64,000 bases of DNA from JANQPX01 sp965222015 (GCA_965222015.1 CBDCTL010000011.1:66728-130727); one strand, 5' to 3'. Shown: positions 52,338 to 62,219, numbered from the stretch's first letter. Numbers and translations are program-made. Notes: generated from the letters alone by a model not told the origin.

Positions 52338-53280
52338 GGCCCAGGCGCATCCGGGGGTCGAGGGCCGCGTAGAGAAGATCGACCAGAAAATTGATGACGA
52401 TCACCGCCGCCGCCAGCAGGAGCACGAGATTGCGCACCACGATCAGATCGCGGTTCGAGATCGCCTGGAAGATCAGGCGGCCGAGGCCGGGAAGGTAGAA
52501 CACGTTCTCGATGATGATGGTCCCGGCCAGCAGAAAGGAGAACTGCAGGCCCATGATGGTGACCACCGGGATCATGGCGTTGCGCAGCGCATGGCGCCAG
52601 AGCGCAGCGCTGCGGGACAGGCCTTTGGCGCGCGCCGTGCGGACATAGTCTTCGCCGAGGGTTTCCAGCACCGACGATCGGGTGACCCGGGCGAGGATCG
52701 CGGCCTGCGGCAAAGCGAGGGCGAGCGCCGGCATCAGGAGCGAGCCGAGTGCGGACAGAACGCCGCTTTCCCAGCCGGCGAAGCCGCCGGTCGACAGCCA
52801 GCCGAGCTGCACCGCGAAGACCAGGATCATGAGAAGCGCGAACCAGAAATTCGGAATCGCGACACCGAGCTGGCTGAACGCCATCACCATAAGGTCGCTC
52901 AATCGCCCGTGGCGGGCGGCGGCGAGCACGCCGAGCGGGATCGCGATCGCCGTCGAGAGAATGATGCCCAAAAGCGCCAGCGGCAGCGAGATTGCCAACC
53001 GGTCGAGCACCAGCCGGCTGACCGGCACGCTGTAGGTGTAGCTCTCGCCGAGGTCGCCGCGGGCAAGCTCGCCGAGCCAGGCGACATAGCGTTCGGCATA
53101 GGGACGGTCCAGGCCGTGCTGGGCGCGAAAGGCGGCGAGCGTGTCCTCGCGCGCACCGGTTCCGAGCACGACGGTCGCGATGTCGCCGGGCAGGGCTTCC
53201 ATCACCGCGAAGATCACGGCCGACGCGATCACCAGCGTCAGAGCCAGCGTGATCAGACGCTGGACGAGGAAGAGCGGCAT
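52324..53280 (-). CDS. ABC transporter permease, DppB type
   Basis: A 318-residue permease with six TM helices and the DppB-type N-terminal TM (residues 8-28) followed by a periplasmic segment with GDIATVVLG. The EAA loop is RTARAKGLSRSAALWRHALRN. It overlaps the DppC-type gene. It is divergent from the large membrane protein gene at 53421, with 140 bases between. The binding protein and ATPases must be encoded elsewhere. Confidence 0.91.
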   Translation of the reverse strand: MPLFLVQRLITLALTLVIASAVIFAVMEALPGDIATVVLGTGAREDTLAAFRAQHGLDRPYAERYVAWLGELARGDLGESYTYSVPVSRLVLDRLAISLPLALLGIILSTAIAIPLGVLAAARHGRLSDLMVMAFSQLGVAIPNFWFALLMILVFAVQLGWLSTGGFAGWESGVLSALGSLLMPALALALPQAAILARVTRSSVLETLGEDYVRTARAKGLSRSAALWRHALRNAMIPVVTIMGLQFSFLLAGTIIIENVFYLPGLGRLIFQAISNRDLIVVRNLVLLLAAAVIVINFLVDLLYAALDPRMRLGRADD

Positions 53281-53420
53281 CGGGAGATGGCGTAACGGAA
53301 GGCGAAAAACTCACGCATTGTGAAGCAGGCCACACCGGATCGATCGGTCCCACTCTATCATCGCCGCCGCTGAGGTCGATTGATTTCGATCCCATGCGAC
53401 ATCGAGCCGGAGGTTGCGGG

Positions 53421-55766
53421 ATGACTGGCAAGGCGGCGATCGGCGAGACGGCGGCTGGTGCGGGAAATCGCGGGCGGCATCCGTTCCCGGGTGTCTGGGC
53501 GGGGCTGATGATGCCGGCCTATCATGCGACCTTCAACCTGCTGCGCTGGATCATTCTCGGCTTCATTCTGATCTTCCTCCTGACCGCGATTCTGGCCCTC
53601 TACGAGGCGCTCAATTTTCAAGGCCGGGTCATGGAGCTGACCAACGGCGATCACGACCGGGCGAGCCGCGTGCTGGGCGTTCTCTACGATACGCTGGAGG
53701 ATCCGGACGCCTATCCGGAGGACCAGGTGCTGCCCTACGCCTCGATCGCGGTGAAGCTCGACCGCCTGAGCAAAGTCCAGAGAAGCCTGTCGGACTTCAA
53801 ACTGCCGGAAGAGTTCACCACGACCGAACCCGACGCGATCGAACCTGAACAGGGCGAACCCGAACGGCGCGACCCCGAACAGGGCGACGATCCCGCCGCC
53901 CTCGTGGTCGGCGCCGCCAAGGGCGTGATCGACGATGGTGTCAATGGGCCAGCGCCGGCGATCCGGCAGCCACCGGCCGAAGGTGAGTCTGCCCGCGCCG
54001 CCGATCCCGTCGACGCGAACGCTCGCTGGCAGTCGGCGAGCCAGAAACTGGCTCGCAGTGTCGCCGACCTCGAACAGACTCTCGAGACCGGCACGCCCGG
54101 GCTGAAGCTGGTCTCCGATCTCGAAAACGCACGCAAGCATATCGGAACGCTCCGAAGGTTCAGCGGCAGCGTCGAAACCGAGGCGGAGATGCGGGAGGAT
54201 CCCGCGGCGCCCGGCACCGCTCTGGCCGCCGACGAGCAGGATGCGGCCGGGCTCCGGGAAGATCGTTTCGAACTCGAGATGCTGACCGGCCGGCTGGAAG
54301 CGGGTTTCGCCGAGATCCGGCGCGGCGTGCCGACCTCGCCGGGTGTCGAACTCCTTGTCGCGCAGGTCGACGGCCTCAAGGACGAGCTTGCGCAGCTCGA
54401 GCGTTTCTATGTCTCCGAAGACCTGCATATCGAGGAGCCGCCGCCCGCGAATGAGAAAGGCGCGATCGACATCGACATGGTCGTCGACGCCATCGACCAC
54501 CGCATCGGCGCGATCGAGACGACCCTTCTCGACATCGACGGCAGCTTCATCGCAGCGGCCCAGCTGGCCGATCTGATCAATCAGGCGCGCGGTGTTTCCG
54601 ACGATATTCAGGAGATGCCGGCCGAAGACATCAGCTACGAACCCACGCCCGAAGAGCCGCCGGTCAAGGGCACGGCGGCCCTCGCCGCGTTCGATGCCGC
54701 CAGAGGCGAACTCTCGGAATCGATCCAGCAGCTGGAAGACCAGCTGGGGCGGCGCACCCGTGTCGTGGCCGTCGCCGATCGCCTCGCGGAACTGGAGGAA
54801 GAGGACGACGAAGGCCGGCGCGCCCGGGCCGACGCCATCTTGAAGGCGTTCGATTCCGTCGGCCGCTTCGAGTCCACGCTCAAGCCGTTCGCAGGCCTCT
54901 CGGAGACGCCGCTCCTGTCGGTCGCGAGCGGCGTCGGCTTCGACCCGCAGCGCATCGCGACCCTCTCCCATGAGACGCTCGCCCTCCTCTTTGTCTTCGT
55001 GGTCGGCGCGATCGGCAGCGTCATCTACATCACGAAGGACAGCATCCAGACCGCCCTCGAAGGCAACTGGCTGACCGACCCGCCGAAACGCTCGCTGACC
55101 TGGCATCTGTTCCGTCCGGTGTTCGGCGTGATCGTGGCGCTCGCCGCCTTCCTGCTGTTCAAGGCGGGACAGCTGGCGCTCGGCAATGGCGGCGCTGTCG
55201 ACGGCAGCCAGGCGTTCAATCTGCCGGTGCTGAGCGTCATCGCCCTGTTCGCGGGGCTGCTCTCCTGGCAGGCGCTGGAGGCGATCGAGACCCGTGGCGC
55301 GATCTGGTTCCGCTCGCAGCGGCGCCAGCCGCTCTGGGCGACCGGACTGGAGCGCAAGCTGGAGAACGAGGCGCGCACCCGCGAGGAGCTGGCAAGCAGC
55401 ATCGGCCGCTCGGTCGATCAGGTCTTTCGCTGGCTCGCCTTTCGTGATCGGGTGTCGCCGGAGATGCAGGATCGCATCGCCGACTGGCTGGACGTTCCCT
55501 ACAACCAGCTTTTCCGCGGCGAACGCCCAGGCCTGAAGCCACTCTGGTTGCGCATCGGCGCCGGAGACGAAGGCGGACAGCCGCGAGAGGCGTTCGAAAG
55601 CAAGCTGGTCGGCCCGACCTTCCCCGAAGGCGAGCGCGACAAGTGGCTGGCGGAGGCGTCGCCCGAACCGGTTCCCCCGCGTTTTCAGGACGGCATCCTG
55701 CTTGCCATGGATCTGTCCATGTCCGAGGTCTTCACCGACATGCGGCCTGCACCGCACTCAGATTGA
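53421..55766 (+). CDS. Large membrane protein with HTH-like C-terminal segment
   Basis: I do not recognise this 781-residue protein. TM1 (about 37-62) is followed by a very acidic, repeat-like stretch (EPDAIEPEQGEPERRDPEQG near 140-160) and a long helical region of some 350 residues (coiled-coil-rich). TM2-TM4 lie at about 521-540, 567-587 and 605-622. After them, residues about 652-700 match an XRE-like helix-turn-helix pattern: TREELASSIGRSVDQVFRWL then PEMQDRIADWLDVPYNQLF. I start at ATG 53421 (GGAGG upstream); a GTG-like frame at 53394 is possible. It could be a membrane-tethered regulator. Function is not known. Confidence 0.8.
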   Translation: MTGKAAIGETAAGAGNRGRHPFPGVWAGLMMPAYHATFNLLRWIILGFILIFLLTAILALYEALNFQGRVMELTNGDHDRASRVLGVLYDTLEDPDAYPEDQVLPYASIAVKLDRLSKVQRSLSDFKLPEEFTTTEPDAIEPEQGEPERRDPEQGDDPAALVVGAAKGVIDDGVNGPAPAIRQPPAEGESARAADPVDANARWQSASQKLARSVADLEQTLETGTPGLKLVSDLENARKHIGTLRRFSGSVETEAEMREDPAAPGTALAADEQDAAGLREDRFELEMLTGRLEAGFAEIRRGVPTSPGVELLVAQVDGLKDELAQLERFYVSEDLHIEEPPPANEKGAIDIDMVVDAIDHRIGAIETTLLDIDGSFIAAAQLADLINQARGVSDDIQEMPAEDISYEPTPEEPPVKGTAALAAFDAARGELSESIQQLEDQLGRRTRVVAVADRLAELEEEDDEGRRARADAILKAFDSVGRFESTLKPFAGLSETPLLSVASGVGFDPQRIATLSHETLALLFVFVVGAIGSVIYITKDSIQTALEGNWLTDPPKRSLTWHLFRPVFGVIVALAAFLLFKAGQLALGNGGAVDGSQAFNLPVLSVIALFAGLLSWQALEAIETRGAIWFRSQRRQPLWATGLERKLENEARTREELASSIGRSVDQVFRWLAFRDRVSPEMQDRIADWLDVPYNQLFRGERPGLKPLWLRIGAGDEGGQPREAFESKLVGPTFPEGERDKWLAEASPEPVPPRFQDGILLAMDLSMSEVFTDMRPAPHSD

Positions 55767-55811
55767 GTGAAGGCCTCGCTCTGGCTTCCATGGGGTCGTC
55801 TTCTATAATGA

Positions 55812-56642
55812 ATGCCTCTTCGACCGATCGAGCGAGGGCATCCTGCAGCGGAACAGCAGCTCACCCGTCCCCTGGCGGCCGCGGTCGCGCGTGCGATCGT
55901 CAGACCTCGGCCGGACATCCCGGTGATCGATCATCTCGTCGCCAATCTTGTGGTGGCGTTCGCGGCCTTCGTCCAGGCATCTGCCGGCATCGGCTTCGCT
56001 CTGATCGTCGTACCGCTTCTGGCGTTGATCGACCTTCGCTACGTGCCCGGCCCTTCCCTCTTCGCCATGTTCTTCCTTTCGATCGCCATGGCCTTCTTCG
56101 GACGGCGAAGGATCGACTGGCAGGGGCTTCCAATCCTCCTTCCCGGGCTGATCGTCGGCACGGCGATCGGCGCGCTCGCCCTCGTCAGCCTGCCGCCCGC
56201 CGCATCGGGGCCGATCTTCGGCGGCATGGTGCTGGTCGCCCTGCTGATCGGCCAGGTCGGGTTCGAGGTCCGGCGATCTCCCCTCGCCTTCGCGCTCGCC
56301 GGCAGCATTGCCGGGTTGATGGGTACCATGGCCGGCATGCACGGACCGGCGCTCGCCGTGATCTATCAACGCGCAGCCATAGGGGTCGCGCGGGCGACCA
56401 TCGCGCTGATTTTCACGATCGCGAGCGTCCTCTCGCTCCTGTCTCTGCATCGTGCCGGGCTGTTCGACGGACTGGGCGTCATGCGCGGCCTGACGCTGCT
56501 GCCGGGCCTGGTGGCCGGCTACGGCCTCGCGAGCTGGCTGGCGCGGTCGATCGACGATGCGCTCGCAAGGCGCTCGATGCTCTGGCTCGCAGCACTCGGC
56601 GCCATTGCCCTGATCGCCAAGAGCGTCTGGTCCCTGATCTGA
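55812..56642 (+). CDS. TauE/SafE-family permease
   Basis: A 276-residue membrane protein of the sulfite/sulfoacetate exporter family (DUF81) with eight hydrophobic segments in two symmetrical halves. The first half contains FVQASAGIGFALIVVPLL and the second GTMAGMHGPALAVIYQ, matching the paired family motifs. The true start may be a GTG at 55923, which would remove a 37-residue basic extension. It lies 45 bases after the large membrane protein gene. Substrate unknown. Confidence 0.85.
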   Translation: MPLRPIERGHPAAEQQLTRPLAAAVARAIVRPRPDIPVIDHLVANLVVAFAAFVQASAGIGFALIVVPLLALIDLRYVPGPSLFAMFFLSIAMAFFGRRRIDWQGLPILLPGLIVGTAIGALALVSLPPAASGPIFGGMVLVALLIGQVGFEVRRSPLAFALAGSIAGLMGTMAGMHGPALAVIYQRAAIGVARATIALIFTIASVLSLLSLHRAGLFDGLGVMRGLTLLPGLVAGYGLASWLARSIDDALARRSMLWLAALGAIALIAKSVWSLI

Positions 56643-56769
56643 CCGATGGCAGGCGCGTACCCCGCTGCGAGCTGTCGTCCTGAACGGCGGAAACCCGGCG
56701 GCGTTCTCGCCGGACAGGCGGAAAAGCCTTAACCGGGCTCGTCCGAGGTGCTAGAGCTTCCATGAACCG

Positions 56770-59700
56770 GTGACATCCGGCGGAAGCGACGCCGATGACA
56801 GGCGCATTGCGGGGAACGCGACGTTGGACAAGGCGTTCGAGACCTGGCTCGAAGACCTCGGCCTCGGTCGGCATGCCGAGGCGTTCGCCGAGCAGGATAT
56901 CGACTTTCGATCGCTCGACTATCTGACCGAGGACGATCTGAAGGAGCTCGGCCTCTCGATCGGACATCGGCGCATGCTGCTGGCCGCGATCGCCGCCCGC
57001 CGAGACATGCCCGAAACGGTCAGGACCGGCGAGATCGAGACCGGTCAAGACACCGGCCGGCCTCCGGCTGCCGCTTCGGGCCACCATGCGGAACGCCGCC
57101 AGCTGACCGTGATGTTCTGCGATCTGGTCGGCTCGACGCCTCTGTCGCGGCGGCTCGATCCGGAACAGCTTCGTGACATTCTCCGGCGCTATCACAATGC
57201 AGTCTCCTCAGCCGTCATCGGTTATGGCGGACATGTCGCCAAGTTTCTGGGTGACGGCGTGCTCGCCTATTTCGGCTGGCCGCGGGCCTACGAGGATCAG
57301 GCCGAACGCGCTGTGCGCGCGGCCCTGGACGCGATCGCCGGTGTCGAGGCACTGCGCATCCAGGGCGGTGAGCCGCTGCAGACGCGGATCGGCATCGCCA
57401 CGGGCGAGGTGGTGGTCGGTGATCTGCTCGGCGACAAGATCTCCGAGAAGGAAGCCGTGGTCGGCGAAACGCCCAATCTCGCCGCGCGGCTCCAGGGCCT
57501 CGCCAATGCCGGCAAGATCGTGATCGGTACCCATACACGCTCCCTTCTCGGCACCGCTTTCGTCTTCGAAGACATCGGCCAGTTCGAGCTGAAGGGCTTC
57601 GACGAGCCCGTGCAGGCATGGCGCGTGGTCGGCGAAGCCGAAGTCGAAAGCCGCTTCGAAGCTGCACGCGGGCATGAGCTGACCGAGCTGATCGGACGCG
57701 AGCATGAACGCGGGCTGATCCGCGAGGGGTGGACGCATGCGATCACCGGCGAGGGCCGGGTCATGCTGCTCGCCGGCGAAGCCGGCATCGGCAAGTCGCG
57801 CATGGTCCAGGACTTCAGGGACGCGCTGCCCGACAAGTCGTACTACTCGTTTCATTTCCAGTGCTCGCAGCTGCACACCAACAGCGCGTTTCATCCAGTC
57901 GTGCAGCGGTTGCGTACGGGCGCCGGCTTCGCGGCAGGCGACGACGCCGAGACCAAGCTCGGGAAGATGGAGGCCTATGTGGCGCGGCGCGGCGCCGACG
58001 TCCGAAAGGCGGCGCCCGTCATCGCCACGCTGCTCTCCCTGCCGGGCGAAAAGCGCTACGGGCCTCTCGAGCTGTCGCCGCAGCAGCTCAGAAACCGCAT
58101 CATCGAAATTCTGATCGACCACATGCTGGCGCAAAGCCGTCGTCAGCCCGTGCTCTGCGTGATCGAAGACGTTCATTGGAGCGATCCGTCGACCATCGAG
58201 ATGATCGGCGAGATCATCTCCCACATCGCCGATCACGCCGTCTACCTCCTGATCACCTATCGCCCGGACTTCATGCCTCCCTGGCCGGACTTCACCCATG
58301 TAAGCCTGTTGAAGCTGAACCGTCTCGGCCGCAGCCAGTCGGCGAAGATCGCCGCCGCGGTCGCCGGAACGAATTTGCTCGAAGCGCTGGTGGAGCAGAT
58401 CGTCATCCGCTCCGACGGCGTGCCGCTGTTCGTCGAGGAGCTCACCAAGACGGTCCTGGAGAACGTCTCGAAGGAAAACGGTTCGGCAGCCATCGACGAG
58501 GTTATTCCGGCCACGCTTCAATCCTCGCTGGTCGCCAGGCTCGATCGCCTCGAAGCGGCAAGGGAAACCGCACAGGTCGCGGCGGTGATTGGTCGGGAAT
58601 TCCCCTACGAGCTGTTGAGCGCGGTGATCGACCGCGACGAACAGCAGCTTCACGACGATCTCGATCGCCTGGTGATGTCGGGACTGGTCAACCGTCAGGG
58701 CCGACCGCCGACCGCCATCTACACCTTCAAGCACGCTTTGCTGCAGGACGCCGCCTACGCCACCATCCTGAGAAGCGAACGGCAGCGACTGCACGCCAAA
58801 ATCGTCGATATCGTAGAAGCGCAGACCGGCAGCAACGTGATCGAGCGCATCGATACCCTCGCCCATCACGCCTGTCAGGCCGAGCTTTGGGACAAGGCCT
58901 TCACCTACCTTCACCTCGCCGGCGTCAAGGCGATGGATCGCGCCGGGATCAGGGAAGCGGTCGCCGATTTCGAACAGGCGCTGGAGGTCGCCGAGCAGCT
59001 GCCCGAATCGAAGGAAACGCTGGAGCGCGTCATCGACCTTCGCTTCGAGCTTCGAAATGCGCTCTGGGTGCTGGGCCGATTCGAGGCGATCCTGTCCCAC
59101 CTCGCCGGCAGCACGCCGCTGGTCGCGAAGCTCGACGATCCCGTGCGCCGGGGCTGGATCTCGGTCTTCGAGAGCGCCAGCCTCTGGCAGCTCGGCCGAT
59201 GGGACGAGGCGCTGGAAACGGCGGAGCACGGCCTTGAGGTCTCGCGTGAGGCCGATGATCTTTCACTTGAGGTTGCAGCCCATTTCTACCTCGGCTGTCC
59301 GCTCATCACCTCGGGAAAATATCAGCGGGCGGAGTCGACGTTCCAGAGCGTGGTGGAGCGTCTTACCGGGAAGCTTATGCACGATCGGTGCGGCCTGCCC
59401 TTCGTGCCGGCCGTGATCGCACGCTCGTGGCTGGTCTGGTCCCTCGCCGAGCGCGGCGCTTTCGGTGAGGGCATGGTGCATGCGAAGGCGGCGCTGGCGA
59501 TCGCCGAAGAGGTCGGCCATCCCTTCAACATCGCGCATCTCTATTACGATCTCGGCTATTTCCATGAGATCAAGGGCGAGGTCGACGAGGGCGTGAAGGC
59601 GCTGAAGAAGGCGGTGGATCTCATCGACACCTGGAGCATCACCTATCTTTCACCTTTCATCAAAGGGTTCTACGGCCATGTGCTGGCGCTGGCCGGCCGT

Positions 59701-60162
59701 GTCGACGAAGGCGTTCTGGTGCTGGAGGAGGCGCAGGATCTCTACGAGCGGATCGGCCTCGGACTGTTTCGCTCGCTGGTGGGCATGCAGCTCGGTGAAG
59801 CCTATCTGCTCGCGGGGCGGAGAAAGGATGCGCTCGCCACCACCCGGCAGGCCATCGCACTTGCGCAGCGCCGCGGCGAACGCGGTCACGAAGCCTACGG
59901 TCTTCGCATTTTCGGCGACATCCTGGCCACGGGCGACGCTCCGGACAGCCAGGCGGCGCTGGTCAACTATCAGGGTGGGCGGGCGCTTGCGGACAGTCTC
60001 GGCCTGCGCCCGCTGGTCGCGATGATCGAGCTTCGTCTGGGTCGGCTGCGTGATCGGGACGGTCAGAAGGAAAAGGCCCGGCCCCACATCGAGACCGCCG
60101 AAGCGATGGCCAAAGATATGGGCATGACGCTCCTCGAGCCCTTCTATATGCGGAAAGGCTGA
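56770..60162 (+). CDS. SAM-cyclase-AAA-TPR multidomain protein
   Basis: A 1130-residue signalling protein. A SAM domain lies at about 20-75, then a class III adenylate/guanylate cyclase domain (about 108-290) with both metal Asp residues (Asp118 in FCDLVGST and Asp162 in FLGDGVLAYF) and the GETPNLAARLQ loop. An AAA/STAND-type ATPase follows: Walker A GEAGIGKSRM near 335-343, Walker B VIEDVHWSD near 465. The C-terminal half is TPR-like helical repeats. The start is a GTG, and a TTG 17 codons later is possible. Catalytic residues are intact, so cyclic nucleotide production is plausible. Such proteins are common in rhizobia and relatives; regulators of this type are unknown in detail. Confidence 0.93.
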   Translation: MTSGGSDADDRRIAGNATLDKAFETWLEDLGLGRHAEAFAEQDIDFRSLDYLTEDDLKELGLSIGHRRMLLAAIAARRDMPETVRTGEIETGQDTGRPPAAASGHHAERRQLTVMFCDLVGSTPLSRRLDPEQLRDILRRYHNAVSSAVIGYGGHVAKFLGDGVLAYFGWPRAYEDQAERAVRAALDAIAGVEALRIQGGEPLQTRIGIATGEVVVGDLLGDKISEKEAVVGETPNLAARLQGLANAGKIVIGTHTRSLLGTAFVFEDIGQFELKGFDEPVQAWRVVGEAEVESRFEAARGHELTELIGREHERGLIREGWTHAITGEGRVMLLAGEAGIGKSRMVQDFRDALPDKSYYSFHFQCSQLHTNSAFHPVVQRLRTGAGFAAGDDAETKLGKMEAYVARRGADVRKAAPVIATLLSLPGEKRYGPLELSPQQLRNRIIEILIDHMLAQSRRQPVLCVIEDVHWSDPSTIEMIGEIISHIADHAVYLLITYRPDFMPPWPDFTHVSLLKLNRLGRSQSAKIAAAVAGTNLLEALVEQIVIRSDGVPLFVEELTKTVLENVSKENGSAAIDEVIPATLQSSLVARLDRLEAARETAQVAAVIGREFPYELLSAVIDRDEQQLHDDLDRLVMSGLVNRQGRPPTAIYTFKHALLQDAAYATILRSERQRLHAKIVDIVEAQTGSNVIERIDTLAHHACQAELWDKAFTYLHLAGVKAMDRAGIREAVADFEQALEVAEQLPESKETLERVIDLRFELRNALWVLGRFEAILSHLAGSTPLVAKLDDPVRRGWISVFESASLWQLGRWDEALETAEHGLEVSREADDLSLEVAAHFYLGCPLITSGKYQRAESTFQSVVERLTGKLMHDRCGLPFVPAVIARSWLVWSLAERGAFGEGMVHAKAALAIAEEVGHPFNIAHLYYDLGYFHEIKGEVDEGVKALKKAVDLIDTWSITYLSPFIKGFYGHVLALAGRVDEGVLVLEEAQDLYERIGLGLFRSLVGMQLGEAYLLAGRRKDALATTRQAIALAQRRGERGHEAYGLRIFGDILATGDAPDSQAALVNYQGGRALADSLGLRPLVAMIELRLGRLRDRDGQKEKARPHIETAEAMAKDMGMTLLEPFYMRKG

Positions 60163-60180
60163 GAGCCGGGCGCCAGCGCG

Positions 60181-60777
60181 TCAGGCGCAGCCGTTATGTT
60201 TCTTCCACATGGCCGGATCATGCCCTTCGGGCACGGCGGCGCATGGGTCGTCGTCGGAATCGTAGCCGCGAAGACGGTTGTAGGCCTCGATCTGGTCGTC
60301 GCTCAAGATCGCCGGCGTCTTCAGATGGGCGGAAAGATGTGTCTCCCGCAGATCCCGGCGGACGCTTTCGATCTTGTCCAGCAGACGCCCCATCTCCGCG
60401 GGATCGACGTCCCCCGAGCGGAACAGGCGGTCGAGATCGCGTTCGCCGGCGACCAGCTGCTCGCCGAGCGCCATCGCGTCGGCCCGCATCGCTTCGAACA
60501 GCGCCCGGACCTCACTCTCCTGCTCAGGCTCGAGGCCGATCTCGTCCTTCATTTCCAGGAGATGGGCGGGTCCGGGCAGCCCGTTCAGCTCGGCGGCCTT
60601 GGCGAAGCCCCATCCGCGTCCTTCGAGCAGATCGTCGATGTCTTCCTGGGAGAGGGATTTGATCTCACGGGCTTCCTCGCCGGCATAGGTGGAGCGATGA
60701 TCACCTTCGGCAGCTTCGACGGCGCCGGCGAGCGCCATCATGGCCAGGATCGGCATCAGTCCGGATCGATAGGGCAC
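60181..60777 (-). CDS. Spy/CpxP-like periplasmic protein
   Basis: A 198-residue secreted protein with signal peptide (about 1-23, LAGAVEA-AEG). The mature part is helical and carries the Spy/CpxP-like LxxxQ-type region (IGLEPEQESEVRALFEAMRAD) and a second helix pair ending near LSDDQIEAYNRLRGYD. The C-terminus contains DPCAAVPEGHDPAMWKKHNGCA, with two Cys and two His that might bind a metal. I start at GTG 60777 because AGGAGGTGG lies directly upstream; the frame to 60846 has no site. It converges on the cyclase gene with 18 bases between. Confidence 0.78.
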   Translation of the reverse strand: MPYRSGLMPILAMMALAGAVEAAEGDHRSTYAGEEAREIKSLSQEDIDDLLEGRGWGFAKAAELNGLPGPAHLLEMKDEIGLEPEQESEVRALFEAMRADAMALGEQLVAGERDLDRLFRSGDVDPAEMGRLLDKIESVRRDLRETHLSAHLKTPAILSDDQIEAYNRLRGYDSDDDPCAAVPEGHDPAMWKKHNGCA

Positions 60778-60969
60778 CTTTCCACCTCCTGCTTTCGGCG
60801 CGGCGATCGCGAACGGATCATAGGGCGGCGGCCAGGCTGCGTCCATCGATCCTCACTTCCAGCCCTTGCATCGCCGCCGGTTCGCTGAATATCGTGACCT
60901 GGTGCGGCGCTCGGGACGGGCCCGATTTTCGCCGCACCTCCGATCCAACGCTCGACAGGGGATTTGCCG

Positions 60970-61719
60970 ATGCGCCTCGAAGACAAGACCGCCCTCGTCA
61001 CCGGAGCCGCTTCCGGCTTCGGCACCGGAATCGCCGAGACCTTCGCCCGTGAGGGGGCCAGGGTCGCGGTGCTCGACATCAACGGAGACGGGGCGGCGCG
61101 CGTGGCCAGAAGCATCGGCGAGGCCGCGATCGCGATCGCCTGCGACGTCGCCGACGGCGACTCGGTGAAGGCGGCGGTGGACGAGGCGCTCGGCGCTTTC
61201 GGCCGGCTCGACATCGTCGTCAACAACGCCGGCGTGAGCCACAGGAACAGCCCGCTGCTGGACGTCGACGAGGCCGAGTTCGACCGCGTCTACGCCGTGA
61301 ACGTGAAGTCGCTCTTTCATATGGCGCATGCGGCCGTGCCGGCGATGCGTCAACAGGGCGGCGGCGTGATCATCAACGTCACCTCCACCGCCGGCATCCG
61401 CCCGCGGCCGGGACTTGCCTGGTACAACGGCTCGAAAGGGGCGGCGAACGTCATCACCAAGACCATGGCGGTCGAGCTGGCGCCCGACAACATACGGGTC
61501 TGCGGCATCGCGCCGGTGATGGGCCAGACGGCGCTGCTCGAAACCTTCATGGGCATGCCGGACACGCCGGAGAACCGAAAGAAGTTCCTTTCGACCATCC
61601 CGCTCGGGCGCATGAGCCAGCCGCGCGACATCGCCAACGCCGCCCTCCACCTCGCCTCGGACGACAGCGATTTCCTGACCGGCCTGATCATGGAAGTCGA
61701 TGGCGGTCGCTGCGTCTGA
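60970..61719 (+). CDS. Short-chain dehydrogenase/reductase
   Basis: A 249-residue classical SDR. The cofactor motif is TGAASGFGTGIAE (GxxxGxG), the NNAG motif is present, and the catalytic Ser-Tyr-Lys set is TSTAGIRPRPGLAWYNGSKG (Ser, Tyr, Lys in family spacing). Asp after the second strand (VLDINGD) indicates NAD preference. Nearest families are 3-ketoacyl reductase and glucose dehydrogenase-like enzymes; the substrate is not set. The ATG at 60970 follows AGGGGA; TTG 60964 is an alternative. Confidence 0.94.
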   Translation: MRLEDKTALVTGAASGFGTGIAETFAREGARVAVLDINGDGAARVARSIGEAAIAIACDVADGDSVKAAVDEALGAFGRLDIVVNNAGVSHRNSPLLDVDEAEFDRVYAVNVKSLFHMAHAAVPAMRQQGGGVIINVTSTAGIRPRPGLAWYNGSKGAANVITKTMAVELAPDNIRVCGIAPVMGQTALLETFMGMPDTPENRKKFLSTIPLGRMSQPRDIANAALHLASDDSDFLTGLIMEVDGGRCV

Positions 61720-61760
61720 CCGCCGCCAGCCGGCGGACGGTGGACGTGCTTTCCCGCTGA

Positions 61761-62219
61761 TCAGTGCCGGTGCTTGGTCTTCGGGCGGTGGGAGAGCGGG
61801 TGGACGGTGGCGTCGACGGTGATGTCGCCGGCTTTTTCGAAGGAAAGGGTCAGTGGCAGGGACGCGCCCACTTCGAGCGCCTCCGTCAGGCCCATCAGCA
61901 TGACGTGCAGGCCGCCCGGCTCGAGGATGGCGGGTTCGTCCGGCGTCACCTCGACGGTGTCGACCGGGTGCATCTTCGCGACGCCGTCCTCCATGCTGTG
62001 GCCGTGCAGTTCGGCGCGTGCGGCGAGTGGGGTGGCGACGGCGACCAGCCGATCGCCCTCCCCTTCCGTCGTCAAAGTCATGTAGGCGGCACTGTTCCCG
62101 CCTGTGCCGCCCACGGACGCGCGCGCCCAGGCATCGCTGACGGTGATGTCGCCGGCGGCGGCCGGGAACGAGAGGCAGGCGGCGAACAGGCCGACGGCGG
62201 AAAAGCGGCGGAGGTTCAT
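61761..62219 (-). CDS. Periplasmic PCu(A)C copper chaperone
   Basis: A 152-residue protein with signal peptide (1-22, FPAAAG-DI) and a PCu(A)C domain that binds Cu(I) for cytochrome oxidase assembly or copper handling. Copper ligands fit the family: HGHSMEDGVAKMHPV and, later, GGLHVMLMGL, with the conserved YMTL and SDAWAR segments. The tail is His-rich (PKTKHRH). Start at ATG 62219 (AGGAG upstream) rather than the frame to 62246. It is convergent with the SDR gene. Confidence 0.93.
   Translation of the reverse strand: MNLRRFSAVGLFAACLSFPAAAGDITVSDAWARASVGGTGGNSAAYMTLTTEGEGDRLVAVATPLAARAELHGHSMEDGVAKMHPVDTVEVTPDEPAILEPGGLHVMLMGLTEALEVGASLPLTLSFEKAGDITVDATVHPLSHRPKTKHRH

Noticed and set aside
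61720..61741. GC-rich palindrome after the SDR gene as a terminator
   Set aside because: Only a 5-bp stem and no T-tract; it is likely chance in GC-rich DNA.
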